A stretch of 64,000 nucleotides of DNA from Cytophaga sp. FL35 (lineage in GTDB: Bacteria; Bacteroidota; Bacteroidia; Flavobacteriales; Flavobacteriaceae): assembly GCF_014349235.1 (NCBI RefSeq), contig NZ_JACSOH010000001.1, positions 124,001 through 188,000 of the forward strand, in the 5' to 3' direction. Below, piece after piece: positions 7,711 to 17,285 of the stretch (within the stretch, counting starts at the first letter, position 1; each line of letters opens with the position of its first letter). Both the position numbers and the translations under genes were made by a program. The notes beneath the pieces are model-generated. The model was not told the DNA's origin. It did not search any database and worked only from the letters and a program-made list of their open reading frames with translations.

Positions 7711-8346
7711 TTATAAAGCCCTTTCAATTTCATTTCTTAATTCCGCCGCCGCCCTTTGTGGGTCCTGAGCTTGGCAAATGGCAGAGACCACCGCAATACA
7801 GTCCGCACCCGCCTTTATTACCTCAAAAGCATTTTCCTTTTTCATACTACCAATAGCTACCAAAGGTTTCGATGTCAAGGACCTGATTTTGGCAATTCCC
7901 TCTAGACCCCATTCCGTAACCGTATCCGTTTTGGTAGGGGTACCAAAAACCGGACTCACGCCAAAATAATCGGAAACTTTAGCTTCCGTAGATTTCAATT
8001 GCTCCAAAGATTCGATGGAATATCCCAGACAATGTGGCGTAGTCCATTTTTTTCTTATTTCCGAAGGTGGTAGATCACTGTTGCCTACATGAATTCCATA
8101 AGCTCCCACCTGCTTTGCGACTTCCAAATTGTCATTAATAATCAGAGGTACCTGATGCGAATCCAATACCTCCTTTAATGCATTTGCTTTCTGAAGAAAT
8201 TCCATGGTAGAGCGATTTTTTTCCCGTAATTGCACCACATCCACACCTCCGCGTACGGCACTTTCGGCTACATTTACCAAAGGTCTGCCGGCACAATTTT
8301 CTTCTGAAATAACAAGATAAAGACGGTATGGAAAAGGATTATCCAT
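7711..8346 (-). CDS. thiE: Thiamine-phosphate synthase (ThiE)
   Basis: This 211-residue TIM barrel joins HMP-PP and HET-P to thiamine phosphate. Recognisable elements are VQLREKNRST, the phosphate- and magnesium-binding region INDNLEVAKQVGAYGIHVG, PVFGTPTKTDT and VAIGSM. Its start codon overlaps the thiM stop by one base (TAATG), which indicates coupled translation. Confidence 0.95.
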   Translation of the reverse strand: MDNPFPYRLYLVISEENCAGRPLVNVAESAVRGGVDVVQLREKNRSTMEFLQKANALKEVLDSHQVPLIINDNLEVAKQVGAYGIHVGNSDLPPSEIRKKWTTPHCLGYSIESLEQLKSTEAKVSDYFGVSPVFGTPTKTDTVTEWGLEGIAKIRSLTSKPLVAIGSMKKENAFEVIKAGADCIAVVSAICQAQDPQRAAAELRNEIERAL

Positions 8347-9143
8347 TACTTTTCCAAATATTTTAAAGTGCCTATAAATTCAGCTTCCGTGAGGTTATGC
8401 AGCTTGTCCAACAAATGCATTTGCAAACTTCCGGGGCCGGCAGACAGTTTTTCGGCCAATTCCCCTGCAACGCCCATAAGTGCCATGGCAGCCGCTACCG
8501 CTTCTGTCTTATCTTCCACCACCGCAATAAAAGCACCTATTAGTGCCGATGCCGAGCAGCCCATTCCCGTAACTTTGGCCATGAGGGCATGCCCGTTGGA
8601 TAGATGGATTTCTCTATCACCGTTCACCACGATATCGGTTTCTCCAGAAATACAGACCACGGACCCATATTCCTTGTTCAGGCTTTTGGCTGCAGAAAGA
8701 GCTTCATTACTTTGCGCCGTACTATCCACTCCCTTGGTTGTTTCCGTATTTTGTTTGGCAAGTGCCAATATTTCCGAAGCGTTTCCACGAATTACCGTTG
8801 GGCCATACTCCAGCAGTTGCGATAGGGTTTCATTTCTATAACCGGTAGCACCAGCTCCTACGGGATCCAAAACAGTAGGCTTACCCAATTCCACTGCCTT
8901 TTTAATGGCCAAGAGCATGGACTTTACTTTGTATTCATCAAGCGTTCCTATGTTAAGAACTATGGCTTGGCAGATAGTCGCCATCTCATCAATCTCCGGA
9001 TGGGCATGTGCCATAATTGGCGAAGCTCCCGCTGCCAGCAGGGCATTAGCCGTATTGTTCATTACTACATAATTGGTAATATTCTGAACCAACGGGGAGG
9101 TCTGTCTAACTTTTTCTATATGTCGCCAAAGTTTTTTTTGCAT
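8346..9143 (-). CDS. thiM: Hydroxyethylthiazole kinase (ThiM)
   Basis: ThiM phosphorylates salvaged thiazole alcohol. The ribokinase-type active site is VTGMGCSASALIGAF, and the thiazole site lies in NYVVMNNTANALLAAGASPIMAH. The start is placed at MQKKLWRHIEKVRQTSP (9143) because the 20 upstream codons read through the riboswitch leader and do not look like ThiM. It is the first gene after the TPP riboswitch. ThiC and ThiG are absent here, so the operon is for salvage. Confidence 0.93.
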   Translation of the reverse strand: MQKKLWRHIEKVRQTSPLVQNITNYVVMNNTANALLAAGASPIMAHAHPEIDEMATICQAIVLNIGTLDEYKVKSMLLAIKKAVELGKPTVLDPVGAGATGYRNETLSQLLEYGPTVIRGNASEILALAKQNTETTKGVDSTAQSNEALSAAKSLNKEYGSVVCISGETDIVVNGDREIHLSNGHALMAKVTGMGCSASALIGAFIAVVEDKTEAVAAAMALMGVAGELAEKLSAGPGSLQMHLLDKLHNLTEAEFIGTLKYLEK

Positions 9144-9212
9144 AAACGTGCTTTTAAAAATGAATGGCGATAGAAGGTCTCCTCTGGAGAATAAAGAAGG
9201 CAAAATGTGTCT

Positions 9213-9294
9213 GCTAACTTTTCCCTACGTTGGTGTAAGCCAAATCAGGTTCAAAGGGACTGTCTCAATTCTTAATAGAATACCCCTAAAGCCA
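9213..9294 (-). ncRNA. TPP riboswitch (THI element)
   Basis: Read on the minus strand, the leader contains the conserved THI-box blocks: a G-rich 5' strand, an ATTGAGA-type core, then CCCTTTGAACCTGATTTGG, TTACACCAACGTAGGGAAA and a closing strand. This matches the TPP aptamer almost base for base. It sits about 70 bp before the thiM start. I see no U-tract terminator hairpin after it, so control is probably at translation start. Confidence 0.95.
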
Positions 9295-9297
9295 ATG

Positions 9298-9326
9298 CAA
9301 AAGTAGGATTAATTAAGTAGACCAAA
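9298..9326 (-). promoter_or_regulatory. Promoter of thiamine operon
   Basis: On the minus strand TACTTTTG (9305-9298) is a perfect TAnnTTTG -7 box. A TTG/TTTG -33 element (9323-9326) lies 17 bp upstream. The start site would fall a few bases inside or just ahead of the riboswitch, as expected. Confidence 0.75.
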
Positions 9327-9397
9327 AAGCATATTAAATTATCTATTTAAAATAAAAATTTTAGAAAATAAAGGTATTTTAGTATCAAAACGAACCA

Positions 9398-10249
9398 TTG
9401 AAACCCCTCCCATTTAAAATACCGAAACCCAAAAACGAGGCGCTGGTCTTTCAAATAGACCGGGAGCAAGTATTTTATGACCAGTTTCACCAACATGCTG
9501 AAATCCAACTAAGCCAGATCAGAAAGGGATCCGGTTCCCTTTTGGTGGGCGACACCTTAAATGAGTATAGGGAAGGAGATATTTTGCTCATTGGTGGCTT
9601 GGTACCCCATGTTTTTAAAAGTGATTCCCGTAGCAATGAAGAATCCCTTATGTACACCCTCTTTTTTGGAATGGATTCCTTTGGTAAAGGCTTTTTCGAG
9701 CTTCCTGATTTGGCGGCCCTACAGCCTATTTTTAACAAAGCGAATTATGGAATTAAACTAACCTCCCATACAGAAAAGGCCGGCCAACTTTTTGACCAAT
9801 TACCTGATCAACCCAAAATAGCGCAACTAGGCACTCTATTCCAGCTTTTGCATATTTTCAGTTTCGGTAAAATAGAACTCCTATCTAGTTTTGTGTATGA
9901 TAAAAGGTATTCTGATGTAGAGGGTAAACGCATGGGAACAGTAATGCAGTACGTTATGGACCACTATCATGAACCCCTTTCTTTGGACCTCATATCTAAA
10001 AAGGCCCACATGAGCAAAAATGCCTTCTGCCGATATTTTAAAAAACGTACCAACAAAACATTCTTTCAGTTTCTCATTGAAATAAGAGTGGAAAATGCCT
10101 GCAAGCAATTGGTGATTCACCCCGAAAAATCCATTTATGAAATTGGATTGGATTGTGGATTTTTCAATATTTCCAATTTTAACCGACAGTTTAAAGGTTT
10201 AAAAGGAGATACGCCCTCTATTTACCGAAACAAATTCCGATCTATTTAA
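9398..10249 (+). CDS. AraC-family transcriptional regulator
   Basis: The 283-residue protein has an N-terminal cupin sensor (FHQHAEIQLSQIRKGSGSLLVGD, GDILLIGGLVPH). The C-terminal pair of helix-turn-helices (about 185-280) includes LDLISKKAHMSKNAFCRYFKKRTNKTF and IYEIGLDCGFFNISNFNRQFK. No ATG precedes the cupin in frame, so the start is TTG. It is divergent from the thiamine operon and convergent with a carboxylesterase gene with only 6 bp between. Targets are unknown; sugar-responsive regulators of this build are common beside glycosidase loci. Confidence 0.88.
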   Translation: MKPLPFKIPKPKNEALVFQIDREQVFYDQFHQHAEIQLSQIRKGSGSLLVGDTLNEYREGDILLIGGLVPHVFKSDSRSNEESLMYTLFFGMDSFGKGFFELPDLAALQPIFNKANYGIKLTSHTEKAGQLFDQLPDQPKIAQLGTLFQLLHIFSFGKIELLSSFVYDKRYSDVEGKRMGTVMQYVMDHYHEPLSLDLISKKAHMSKNAFCRYFKKRTNKTFFQFLIEIRVENACKQLVIHPEKSIYEIGLDCGFFNISNFNRQFKGLKGDTPSIYRNKFRSI

Positions 10250-10255
10250 TCCATT

Positions 10256-11884
10256 TTAATTTCCGTATTGCTTATCCAAAAATTGGTAACGCGCGTCATT
10301 CTGGGCATCAACAGCCTTACTTTCCACATCAATGACCATTACCGGGGGCGTAAAATCCTTTGCTTTAGCACTAGGCCATTCCGGAAGCTCTTGTCCATTT
10401 GGGTTTCCGGAAATTATGAAATTGGCAAAATAGTTTTGCATGGTTTCGGATACCTTAAAATCTTCTGCCGTCCATGCATAATCATCTACCAAGTGCAAAT
10501 TCCCCATACAATATTCTATTTCACATGCGTGCGGTGCTCCAATAGGTTCCGGCTGCTTTGGGGAGTCACCCGTACTCTCCACCGTTCCTCCTGCCAAACC
10601 GGATACTAAATTGGTGTTTTTGAGCGGAGGCCTCAATTTGCTGTATAAATACCGATAAACGGGCTGTTGGCTGTTTTTTCTATGGAGATCGAACCATTTC
10701 CAGGTGCTATAAACAATAAACCGGTCCGAAGCTAAATCGGTCGCAGCATACTCCACTTCTTTGGATGATCCCGCAGGGTAGAGCTCCAATACCTCTTTGT
10801 ATTTTTTGGGGTATGATTCCATTACTTTGGCCTTGAAATTTTCGAGAGTGTAGGGACCTTGAGTAAAGGCCATACCAGGAATTTCAGCCGAATTCCAACC
10901 CAAAAGTAACGGTACCTGAGCCTGTTTTTGCTCCTCAAATATTTCAGGAAGGGATTTAGGTAGAAAATAACCGTCAATTACCATAGGAAATCCAAAACGA
11001 CCGGACTCATTGTAAATTTCGTAAATATCCCTAGTACTTAATTTTCGTAAATCAGCTATACTTTCAACACCCGCTTTTTGTAAAAAATCGTTTCCTTGTT
11101 GTTCCGCTTCGGCCAAGGGAACCGGTGCCAAAGTGGGATGAATGGCAGCTCCACTTTCCCCAATGGCCCCAGCAATCAAATCTTTGCTTAGGGGCGATGC
11201 CATCTGGGCACTAACTCCAATGGACCCTGCAGATTCCCCTGCAATAGTCACTTTTTGAGGGTTTCCTCCAAAGGCCGAAATATTCTTCCGAACCCATTGA
11301 AGCGCAGCATGCTGGTCTAGCATGCCGTAATTACCAGAAGCCTTGTAAGGTGCTTCTTCGCTAAGCTGGGAATGTGCCAAAAAACCAAAAATATTTAAAC
11401 GGTAATTGGTGGTTACCACTACCATTCCTTTTTTCGCCATACTTTCTCCATCATATCTAGGCTCTGAGGCGTCGCCGGCTACATTCCCGCCTCCATAAAA
11501 ATAAACCAGTACAGGGAGGTCTTTTGTATCTCTTTTGGCAGGTGTCCACACATTTAAATAGAGACAATCCTCACTAACTCCATTGGAACGGGAATTCATA
11601 TCGCCAAAAACCATGGTCTGCATCGGTCTAGGACCAAATTGTTTTGTTTGCTTTACACCCTCCCAAGGACCTAAAGGCTGTGGAGCTTTCCATCGTAGTT
11701 CACCTACAGGAGGTTTTGCAAAGGGTACACCAAAATAGGTTTGTATACCGGTATGGGTATTGTAATTACCTTCTATTATTCCGTTTTCAACCTTTGTTTG
11801 AACGGGAAATGAATTTGTCTCCTGGGAACTTACTGGCATAATTATGGTGAAAAGGACCAAACTAAGAATAACGTAATTTTTCAT
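10256..11884 (-). CDS. Secreted type B carboxylesterase
   Basis: This 542-residue alpha/beta hydrolase is exported by a Sec signal peptide (about 1-21). The nucleophile is S218 in GESAGS, the oxyanion hole is GGGN near 131-134, the acid is probably E334 (GWNSAEIPGM) and the base H452 (GAPHACEIEYCMG). The family hydrolyses carboxylic esters. Beside a rhamnosidase, an esterase that removes acyl groups from decorated glycosides or polysaccharides is plausible, but the substrate is not visible from sequence. It is divergent from the NUDIX regulator, sharing 84 bp of control region. Confidence 0.88.
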   Translation of the reverse strand: MKNYVILSLVLFTIIMPVSSQETNSFPVQTKVENGIIEGNYNTHTGIQTYFGVPFAKPPVGELRWKAPQPLGPWEGVKQTKQFGPRPMQTMVFGDMNSRSNGVSEDCLYLNVWTPAKRDTKDLPVLVYFYGGGNVAGDASEPRYDGESMAKKGMVVVTTNYRLNIFGFLAHSQLSEEAPYKASGNYGMLDQHAALQWVRKNISAFGGNPQKVTIAGESAGSIGVSAQMASPLSKDLIAGAIGESGAAIHPTLAPVPLAEAEQQGNDFLQKAGVESIADLRKLSTRDIYEIYNESGRFGFPMVIDGYFLPKSLPEIFEEQKQAQVPLLLGWNSAEIPGMAFTQGPYTLENFKAKVMESYPKKYKEVLELYPAGSSKEVEYAATDLASDRFIVYSTWKWFDLHRKNSQQPVYRYLYSKLRPPLKNTNLVSGLAGGTVESTGDSPKQPEPIGAPHACEIEYCMGNLHLVDDYAWTAEDFKVSETMQNYFANFIISGNPNGQELPEWPSAKAKDFTPPVMVIDVESKAVDAQNDARYQFLDKQYGN

Positions 11885-11895
11885 AAGTCTATCTG

Positions 11896-11920
11896 TTATT
11901 GTCTCAATATGTTACAATAA
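11896..11920. promoter_or_regulatory. Candidate operator between esterase and NUDIX regulator
   Basis: Perfect 7-bp arms TTATTGT and ACAATAA are separated by 11 bases in the divergent intergenic region. TACTTTG, close to a -7 box, begins one base later on the plus strand. NrtR/AraR-type NUDIX regulators bind palindromes of about this size, so autoregulation is plausible but untested. Confidence 0.4.
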
Positions 11921-11968
11921 TACTTTGTTTTTAGCAAAATTTACATTTCATTTGAAAAAAAGTGATAA

Positions 11969-12673
11969 TTGGCGCAAGCATTACCAGGAATTAAGGAATA
12001 TCTACCCCATTTGGCCTATGACTTGGTCATCTTTGGATTTAACGGCAAGCAGCTCAAGATTTTACTCTTGGAATATCAGAATACAGATTACAAAGCACTG
12101 CCCGGAGGATTTATACGAAGAGAAGAGGATTTAGATGCAGCCGTGAAAAGAGGTCTTAAAGAAAGAACCGGGCTGGACCATATTTTTTTGGAACAGTTCT
12201 ACACCTTTGGCAGCCTTAAACGTTCCCGACCGGATATTATGAAAAAAATAATAGAGGCAAATGGCATTAATATTTCCGGTAATCATTGGATGTTGGACCG
12301 TTTTATGTCCATTGCGTACTATGCACTCATAAATTTTGATGAAGTGAATCCGCAACCGGATGCACTTTCCAAGTCCATAAATTGGTATAATATTAATGAT
12401 TTACCTACCTTGATGATGGATCACAAAGAGATAACCATAAAAGCTTTGGAGGTTCTAAAACTGAACTTGGACAGAAAACTCATTGGAATGAATCTTTTAC
12501 CTCAAAAGTTCACTATGAAAGAGCTTCAAACTGTTTACGAAATTATCCTAGGTGAAAAATTAAGAAGAACTACTTTCCAACGAAAAATGCTTGGTAAGGA
12601 CATCCTCGTGAGACACGAAAAACTATTTACAGGTGGGGCCCATAAGGCTCCCTATCTATACAGCTTTAAATAA
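11969..12673 (+). CDS. NUDIX-domain transcriptional regulator (NrtR/AraR type)
   Basis: The 234-residue protein has a NUDIX fold (about 12-150). The box LPGGFIRREEDLDAAVKRGLKERTGL departs from GX5EX7REUXEEXGU: RE is KE and the second EE is RT. Catalysis may therefore be lost, as in sugar-sensing regulators of this family. A C-terminal winged helix (about 170-234, FTMKELQTVYEIILGEKLRRTTFQRKM) is the signature of NrtR and Bacteroidota AraR. The start is TTG. It is followed 38 bp later by the rhamnosidase gene, suggesting it senses a sugar released by this locus. Confidence 0.85.
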   Translation: MAQALPGIKEYLPHLAYDLVIFGFNGKQLKILLLEYQNTDYKALPGGFIRREEDLDAAVKRGLKERTGLDHIFLEQFYTFGSLKRSRPDIMKKIIEANGINISGNHWMLDRFMSIAYYALINFDEVNPQPDALSKSINWYNINDLPTLMMDHKEITIKALEVLKLNLDRKLIGMNLLPQKFTMKELQTVYEIILGEKLRRTTFQRKMLGKDILVRHEKLFTGGAHKAPYLYSFK

Positions 12674-12711
12674 AATACTTGACCAACCGATTATCAACTT
12701 TAATTACTCAA

Positions 12712-15700
12712 ATGAAGTTTTACAAAAAACTACTATACGGTATACTACTGCTGTCCAGCTTACTTGTTTCAGGGCAATCAAATATAGATCATTTACAAAC
12801 GGAATATATTACAACGCCCATTGGCTTGGATGTAAAACAACCACATTTCAGTTGGCAAATGATTCCTAAAGTTGGAGTGTATGGGCAACAACAGTCTGCA
12901 TACAGGGTGCTGGTCATGGACGAACATGGAAAATTTGTTTGGGATTCGGGAAAGGTACCGGATAGCCGGTCTGTAGGTATTGCTTATGAAGGAGAAAACT
13001 TGGAGCCTAGAACAAAGTACGACTTTACGGTAACGGTCTGGGACGAAAAAGGAGAAAGCAGCGCCAATTCCTCTTGGTTTGAAACAGGCATGCTAGACGG
13101 CGGTTTAAATGCTTGGCAAGGAGCCCAATGGATTGGTGGAGGTGATGAAGACATGGTATTCTATTCACATTATTTGTCGGTTTTTAGGTTTGAATACGAT
13201 GTACAGTTAGAGAAGAAGAGCACGAAGGCGAGTTTTCTAATGGGTGGAAATGACCGCAGGCTGATGAACAAAAATTTGAATATTCAAGGAGTAGCGAGCC
13301 CTAAGGACCAAAATTATTTGGAGTTTGAACTGGATATAACTCCAGTTGACGGAACCGAGGAAGGCAAGGCAAGAATGAATGTGTATCGTGTAGGTTATGC
13401 CCCGGACGATTCCAAAAACCAACCATTTAGAAGTTTTGATATACCCTTGACCCTTATCAACAATGAGAACAAGTATGATAAACATACCATCTTTTCGGAA
13501 TGTGTGTTTGGTTTCTTTCAATTGTGGGTAGATGGCAACGAAGAAAAGAATTTGGTTTCAACAAATGACGATAATTTACCTCCTCCTCGGGGCAAAATTG
13601 GGTTCAATGTAAACCCGGTTGGTCGCGGAAATGATTACATAAGCTATCCTATGGTTGCGGATATTGGTTTCCATTTGAAAAAGAATCAACAAGCTACCTT
13701 TTCCAACATCCGTATTAAAAATTATAGAAAACCATCCAATTCCTTATTTGAAACGGGCATAACCCAATCAGAAATAGAAGGTGGTATTTTTAAAAAGATA
13801 CTTCAAGAAAATAAGAGCGTATCGGCTACGGACAAAGGGTACTCCATTAAAACTAAAAACGAGTCGGTTTTAATGCTCGCAGACCCTAGCCAAAATTCCG
13901 CTCCCATGCTGCGAACCGAATTCTCCAGTGAAAATAAAATTATTTCCAAAGCCCGCCTTTATGTCACTTCAAGAGGAATTTATGAGGTATACCTAAATGG
14001 GAAAAGAGTGAGCAACGATTACTTTACACCCGGTCTCACCCAATACAATAAGACCCATATGTACCAAACCTATGACGTAACCCCACATATTAGAAAAGGA
14101 GAGGCAAACGCCCTAGGTGCATGGCTTGGTGAAGGCTGGTGGAGCGGTAACATTACCTATGTTGGGGAAAATTGGAACTTTTTTGGAGACCGTTCTTCGC
14201 TATTGGCACAATTGGTCATTAGCTATGCAGATGGAACCCAACAAACCATAAGTTCGAACGATCAAGATTGGAAACTGTTTACCGAGGGGCCTATTAAAAT
14301 TGGTAGTTTTTTTCAAGGAGAAGTATATGATGCCAGATTGGAAGATAAAATCGTTGATTGGAGCCAGAGCAATTACGATGACTCCAACTGGAAAAAAGCC
14401 TTGGAAGTTCCACTTGAAAACAATGTCTTTACAGGAGACAATCTAAGTTTTGACCAAATGCAATTATATGGTCAAATAGGGCCTAATCCAAGTTTGGTAA
14501 AGACTTTGACGGCCAAAAGTGTAAAAGAAATAAGGCCTGGCGTATTCGTGTATGACATGGGTCAGAACATGGTGGGCGTTCCAGAAATAGAACTTCCCCA
14601 AGGTGTTAAGGGAGACACCATAACCCTTAGATACAGTGAAGTAACGTACCCTGACCTTAAGGAATACGAGCCAAATGTAGGTATGGTTATGCTAGAAAAC
14701 ATACGGGCTGCGCTTACACAAGACCTCTATATTAGAAAAGGTGGTATGGAAACTATACGGCCCCGTTTCACCTTCCATGGTTTTCGGTTTTTGGAGATAA
14801 CCGGTATAGATGCTCCCCTCCCCCTGAATTCCGTAAAAGGATTGGTGATTAGTTCCATAGATAAGCTTGCATCGGAATACAAGACTTCCAACGAGCTGGT
14901 CAATAAACTTTGGGAAAATATCACTTGGTCCCTCCGCGGTAATTTTCTCTCCATACCCACCGATACGCCTGCGAGAAATGAGCGTATGGGCTGGAGCGGG
15001 GATATCAATGTTTTTTCAAAGACCTCAACATTTCTAGCCCATGCAGAACCCTTTTTAAGAAGGCATTTGATGGCCATGAGAGATATACAAAGGGAAGATG
15101 GAAGGTTTACAGATGTAGCGCCTGTGGGCGGTGGATTTGGAGGAACCCTTTGGGGAAGTGCCGGTATGGTTATCCCTTGGGAACTGTACCAGCAATACGG
15201 AGACCTTCAGGTTTTAAAAGAGCATTACGGTGCAATGAAAGACTACATACATTTTTTGGATGGTAAAATAGACCCGGAAACCGGAGTTCTAAATGAAGGT
15301 CCTTTAGGGGATTGGTTAAGCCCAGAGGGCTATAAGAACGACGATACTCTCCTGTGGGCTGCCTATCATTTATACGGTTTGAAAATAATTTCCAAAAGCG
15401 CTCGGTTATTGGGAAAAACGGAGGAAGCCCAACAGTTTGAAAAGCAATACGAAGAAAGAAAACAATTCTTGAACAACACTTATTTTGATGAGCAAAACGG
15501 AAAAACCCTTCACCTTGGGAATCAAAGTTTACGTTTTGGCCCTCCCCTTCCGGATAACAGGTTGAAGAAAAAGGGAGATTACGTAGATACCCAAGCATCC
15601 TATGCTATTCCCCTTCATTTAGAAGTCTTGACCGAAGCAAATAAGGAAAAAGCCGTTGACAATTTGATCGCAAGTATACAACGGGAAAACATGGATGAAT

Positions 15701-16326
15701 TGGGAGTTAATAGACCTGAATATTCCTTAATGACAGGCTTTATAGGAACCGCTTCGCTTAATCACGCCCTCTCTAATCATGGAGAACATGAAACGGCCTA
15801 CCGATTATTACAGCAAACCTCCTACCCTTCTTGGTTGTACTCCGTTAAAAATGGGGCTACCACGATTTGGGAACGCCTCAATTCCTATACCGTAGAAAAT
15901 GGCTTTAGCGGTAATAACAGTATGAATTCCTTTAACCATTATTCCTTTGGTGCAGTGGCCGCATGGATGTATAATTATTCTTTGGGCATACAGCGAAATC
16001 CAGAACATCCAGGATTCAAAAAATTTGTTTTACAACCTGTTCCGGACCCCACAGCTGAAATGACATGGGCAAAGGGTTTTTATGACTCGGTTTACGGCAA
16101 GATAAAAAGTGAATGGCGTTTATTGGATGAAGGATGGGAATATAATGCTACAGTTCCACCAAATACCGAAGCAACTTTACTACTGCCAGTAGATTCAGTA
16201 AAAAAAGTTTTGGTAAACGAGAAAAAAGTGGGCAAATCACCAAATATACAAGTACTAACATCAGAAATAAATGAGGTAAGACTATCATTGACATCCGGAG
16301 TATATCAAATTCAAATAAAACAATAA
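12712..16326 (+). CDS. Alpha-L-rhamnosidase, GH78
   Basis: This large secreted enzyme of 1204 residues hydrolyses terminal alpha-L-rhamnose. Layout: Sec signal (MKFYKKLLYGILLLSSLLVSGQ), N-terminal fibronectin-like domain (TPIGLDVKQPHFSW), inserted beta domains, the rhamnosidase N domain around ARLYVTSRGIYEVYLNG, then the (alpha/alpha)6 barrel. The catalytic-region motif PTDTPARNERMGWSGD (about 747-762) is the GH78 hallmark. The ATG at 12712 is preferred because it begins the signal peptide; an earlier in-frame start adds eleven polar residues. It lies in a co-directional run with the regulator before it and the isomerase and GH3 after it. Confidence 0.93.
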   Translation: MKFYKKLLYGILLLSSLLVSGQSNIDHLQTEYITTPIGLDVKQPHFSWQMIPKVGVYGQQQSAYRVLVMDEHGKFVWDSGKVPDSRSVGIAYEGENLEPRTKYDFTVTVWDEKGESSANSSWFETGMLDGGLNAWQGAQWIGGGDEDMVFYSHYLSVFRFEYDVQLEKKSTKASFLMGGNDRRLMNKNLNIQGVASPKDQNYLEFELDITPVDGTEEGKARMNVYRVGYAPDDSKNQPFRSFDIPLTLINNENKYDKHTIFSECVFGFFQLWVDGNEEKNLVSTNDDNLPPPRGKIGFNVNPVGRGNDYISYPMVADIGFHLKKNQQATFSNIRIKNYRKPSNSLFETGITQSEIEGGIFKKILQENKSVSATDKGYSIKTKNESVLMLADPSQNSAPMLRTEFSSENKIISKARLYVTSRGIYEVYLNGKRVSNDYFTPGLTQYNKTHMYQTYDVTPHIRKGEANALGAWLGEGWWSGNITYVGENWNFFGDRSSLLAQLVISYADGTQQTISSNDQDWKLFTEGPIKIGSFFQGEVYDARLEDKIVDWSQSNYDDSNWKKALEVPLENNVFTGDNLSFDQMQLYGQIGPNPSLVKTLTAKSVKEIRPGVFVYDMGQNMVGVPEIELPQGVKGDTITLRYSEVTYPDLKEYEPNVGMVMLENIRAALTQDLYIRKGGMETIRPRFTFHGFRFLEITGIDAPLPLNSVKGLVISSIDKLASEYKTSNELVNKLWENITWSLRGNFLSIPTDTPARNERMGWSGDINVFSKTSTFLAHAEPFLRRHLMAMRDIQREDGRFTDVAPVGGGFGGTLWGSAGMVIPWELYQQYGDLQVLKEHYGAMKDYIHFLDGKIDPETGVLNEGPLGDWLSPEGYKNDDTLLWAAYHLYGLKIISKSARLLGKTEEAQQFEKQYEERKQFLNNTYFDEQNGKTLHLGNQSLRFGPPLPDNRLKKKGDYVDTQASYAIPLHLEVLTEANKEKAVDNLIASIQRENMDELGVNRPEYSLMTGFIGTASLNHALSNHGEHETAYRLLQQTSYPSWLYSVKNGATTIWERLNSYTVENGFSGNNSMNSFNHYSFGAVAAWMYNYSLGIQRNPEHPGFKKFVLQPVPDPTAEMTWAKGFYDSVYGKIKSEWRLLDEGWEYNATVPPNTEATLLLPVDSVKKVLVNEKKVGKSPNIQVLTSEINEVRLSLTSGVYQIQIKQ

Positions 16327-16355
16327 TACAGATCTCAAACACTAAAACTATCAAC

Positions 16356-17276
16356 ATGAAAACAACTATTGGAAAACAATTTATTGCGTTATTTATAGGA
16401 GCTGCTCTCTTTTCCTGTAAAGAACAACCTAAGAAAACAGATGAACCCGCTACCAATGAGACTGTTGAGGAAGTTTCCAAAGATCAATTTGGAGGCTTGG
16501 CCCTTTATACGGTAAGAAATGAAATGGGCAAGGATGCCAAAGAGACCTTAAAAGCCGTGGCAGATGCAGGATATAAGAATATTGAGGCTGCCGGATATGA
16601 AGATGGAAAGTTCTATGGTATGTCGCCCGAAGATTTCAAAGCCTATTTAACCGAAATATCCCTAACCCCCGTAAGTACCCATCAAGGTTCTGTAACCATG
16701 GAAAATGCCGAGCAGATGATGGCAGATGTAAAAGCGGCAGGCTTTGAATATTTTGTAATTCCCGTACCACCAATGGGCACATTTACATTTGATCCAGAAA
16801 CACGTACCATGGGAATGACCTCCACACCCAAAGAGTTATCAGATGTGGTGAACGAATTAGGTAAAAAAGCGAATGCTGCGGGACTTCAACTTTTGTACCA
16901 CAACCATGACTTTGAGTTTATGGAAGACGAGAATGGAGTGGTACCTATTGATTATCTGTTGGAAAATAGCGACCCAAAATACGTCAACTTTCAGATGGAC
17001 CTCTATTGGGTAACCAAAGCCGGAGCGGACCCGCTCGCCTATTTTGAAAAGTATCCCGGGAGGTTCAAAATATGGCACGTAAAAGATATGGATGATCAAG
17101 GTAGGTTTGCCCCTGTTGGTCAGGGAGAAATCAATTTTAAAAGAATATTAGATCAAAAAGAAAAATCTGGCATGGAATATTATATGGTAGAACAAGACAT
17201 GACTTTTGATGGACTTGAACCACTTGAAGCCATTGAAATAAGCCATGAGGGAATAAAGGAAATAGGGTTCGAATAA
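16356..17276 (+). CDS. Exported TIM-barrel sugar isomerase/epimerase-like lipoprotein
   Basis: The 306-residue protein belongs to the AP endonuclease family 2 / xylose-isomerase-like group. The N-terminus has a lipobox (ALFSCKEQ), so it acts outside the cytoplasm, unlike classical sugar-phosphate isomerases. Metal-site strands are visible: LLYHNHDFEF, NFQMDLYWVTKAGADPL, KIWHVKDMD and EYYMVEQDM. Exported members of this fold in Bacteroidota have been linked to 3-keto-glycoside cleavage, so action on an oxidised glycoside is a reasonable guess. It is sandwiched between GH78 (29 bp) and GH3 (9 bp), clearly one operon. Confidence 0.8.
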   Translation: MKTTIGKQFIALFIGAALFSCKEQPKKTDEPATNETVEEVSKDQFGGLALYTVRNEMGKDAKETLKAVADAGYKNIEAAGYEDGKFYGMSPEDFKAYLTEISLTPVSTHQGSVTMENAEQMMADVKAAGFEYFVIPVPPMGTFTFDPETRTMGMTSTPKELSDVVNELGKKANAAGLQLLYHNHDFEFMEDENGVVPIDYLLENSDPKYVNFQMDLYWVTKAGADPLAYFEKYPGRFKIWHVKDMDDQGRFAPVGQGEINFKRILDQKEKSGMEYYMVEQDMTFDGLEPLEAIEISHEGIKEIGFE

Positions 17277-17285
17277 AATGTGATT

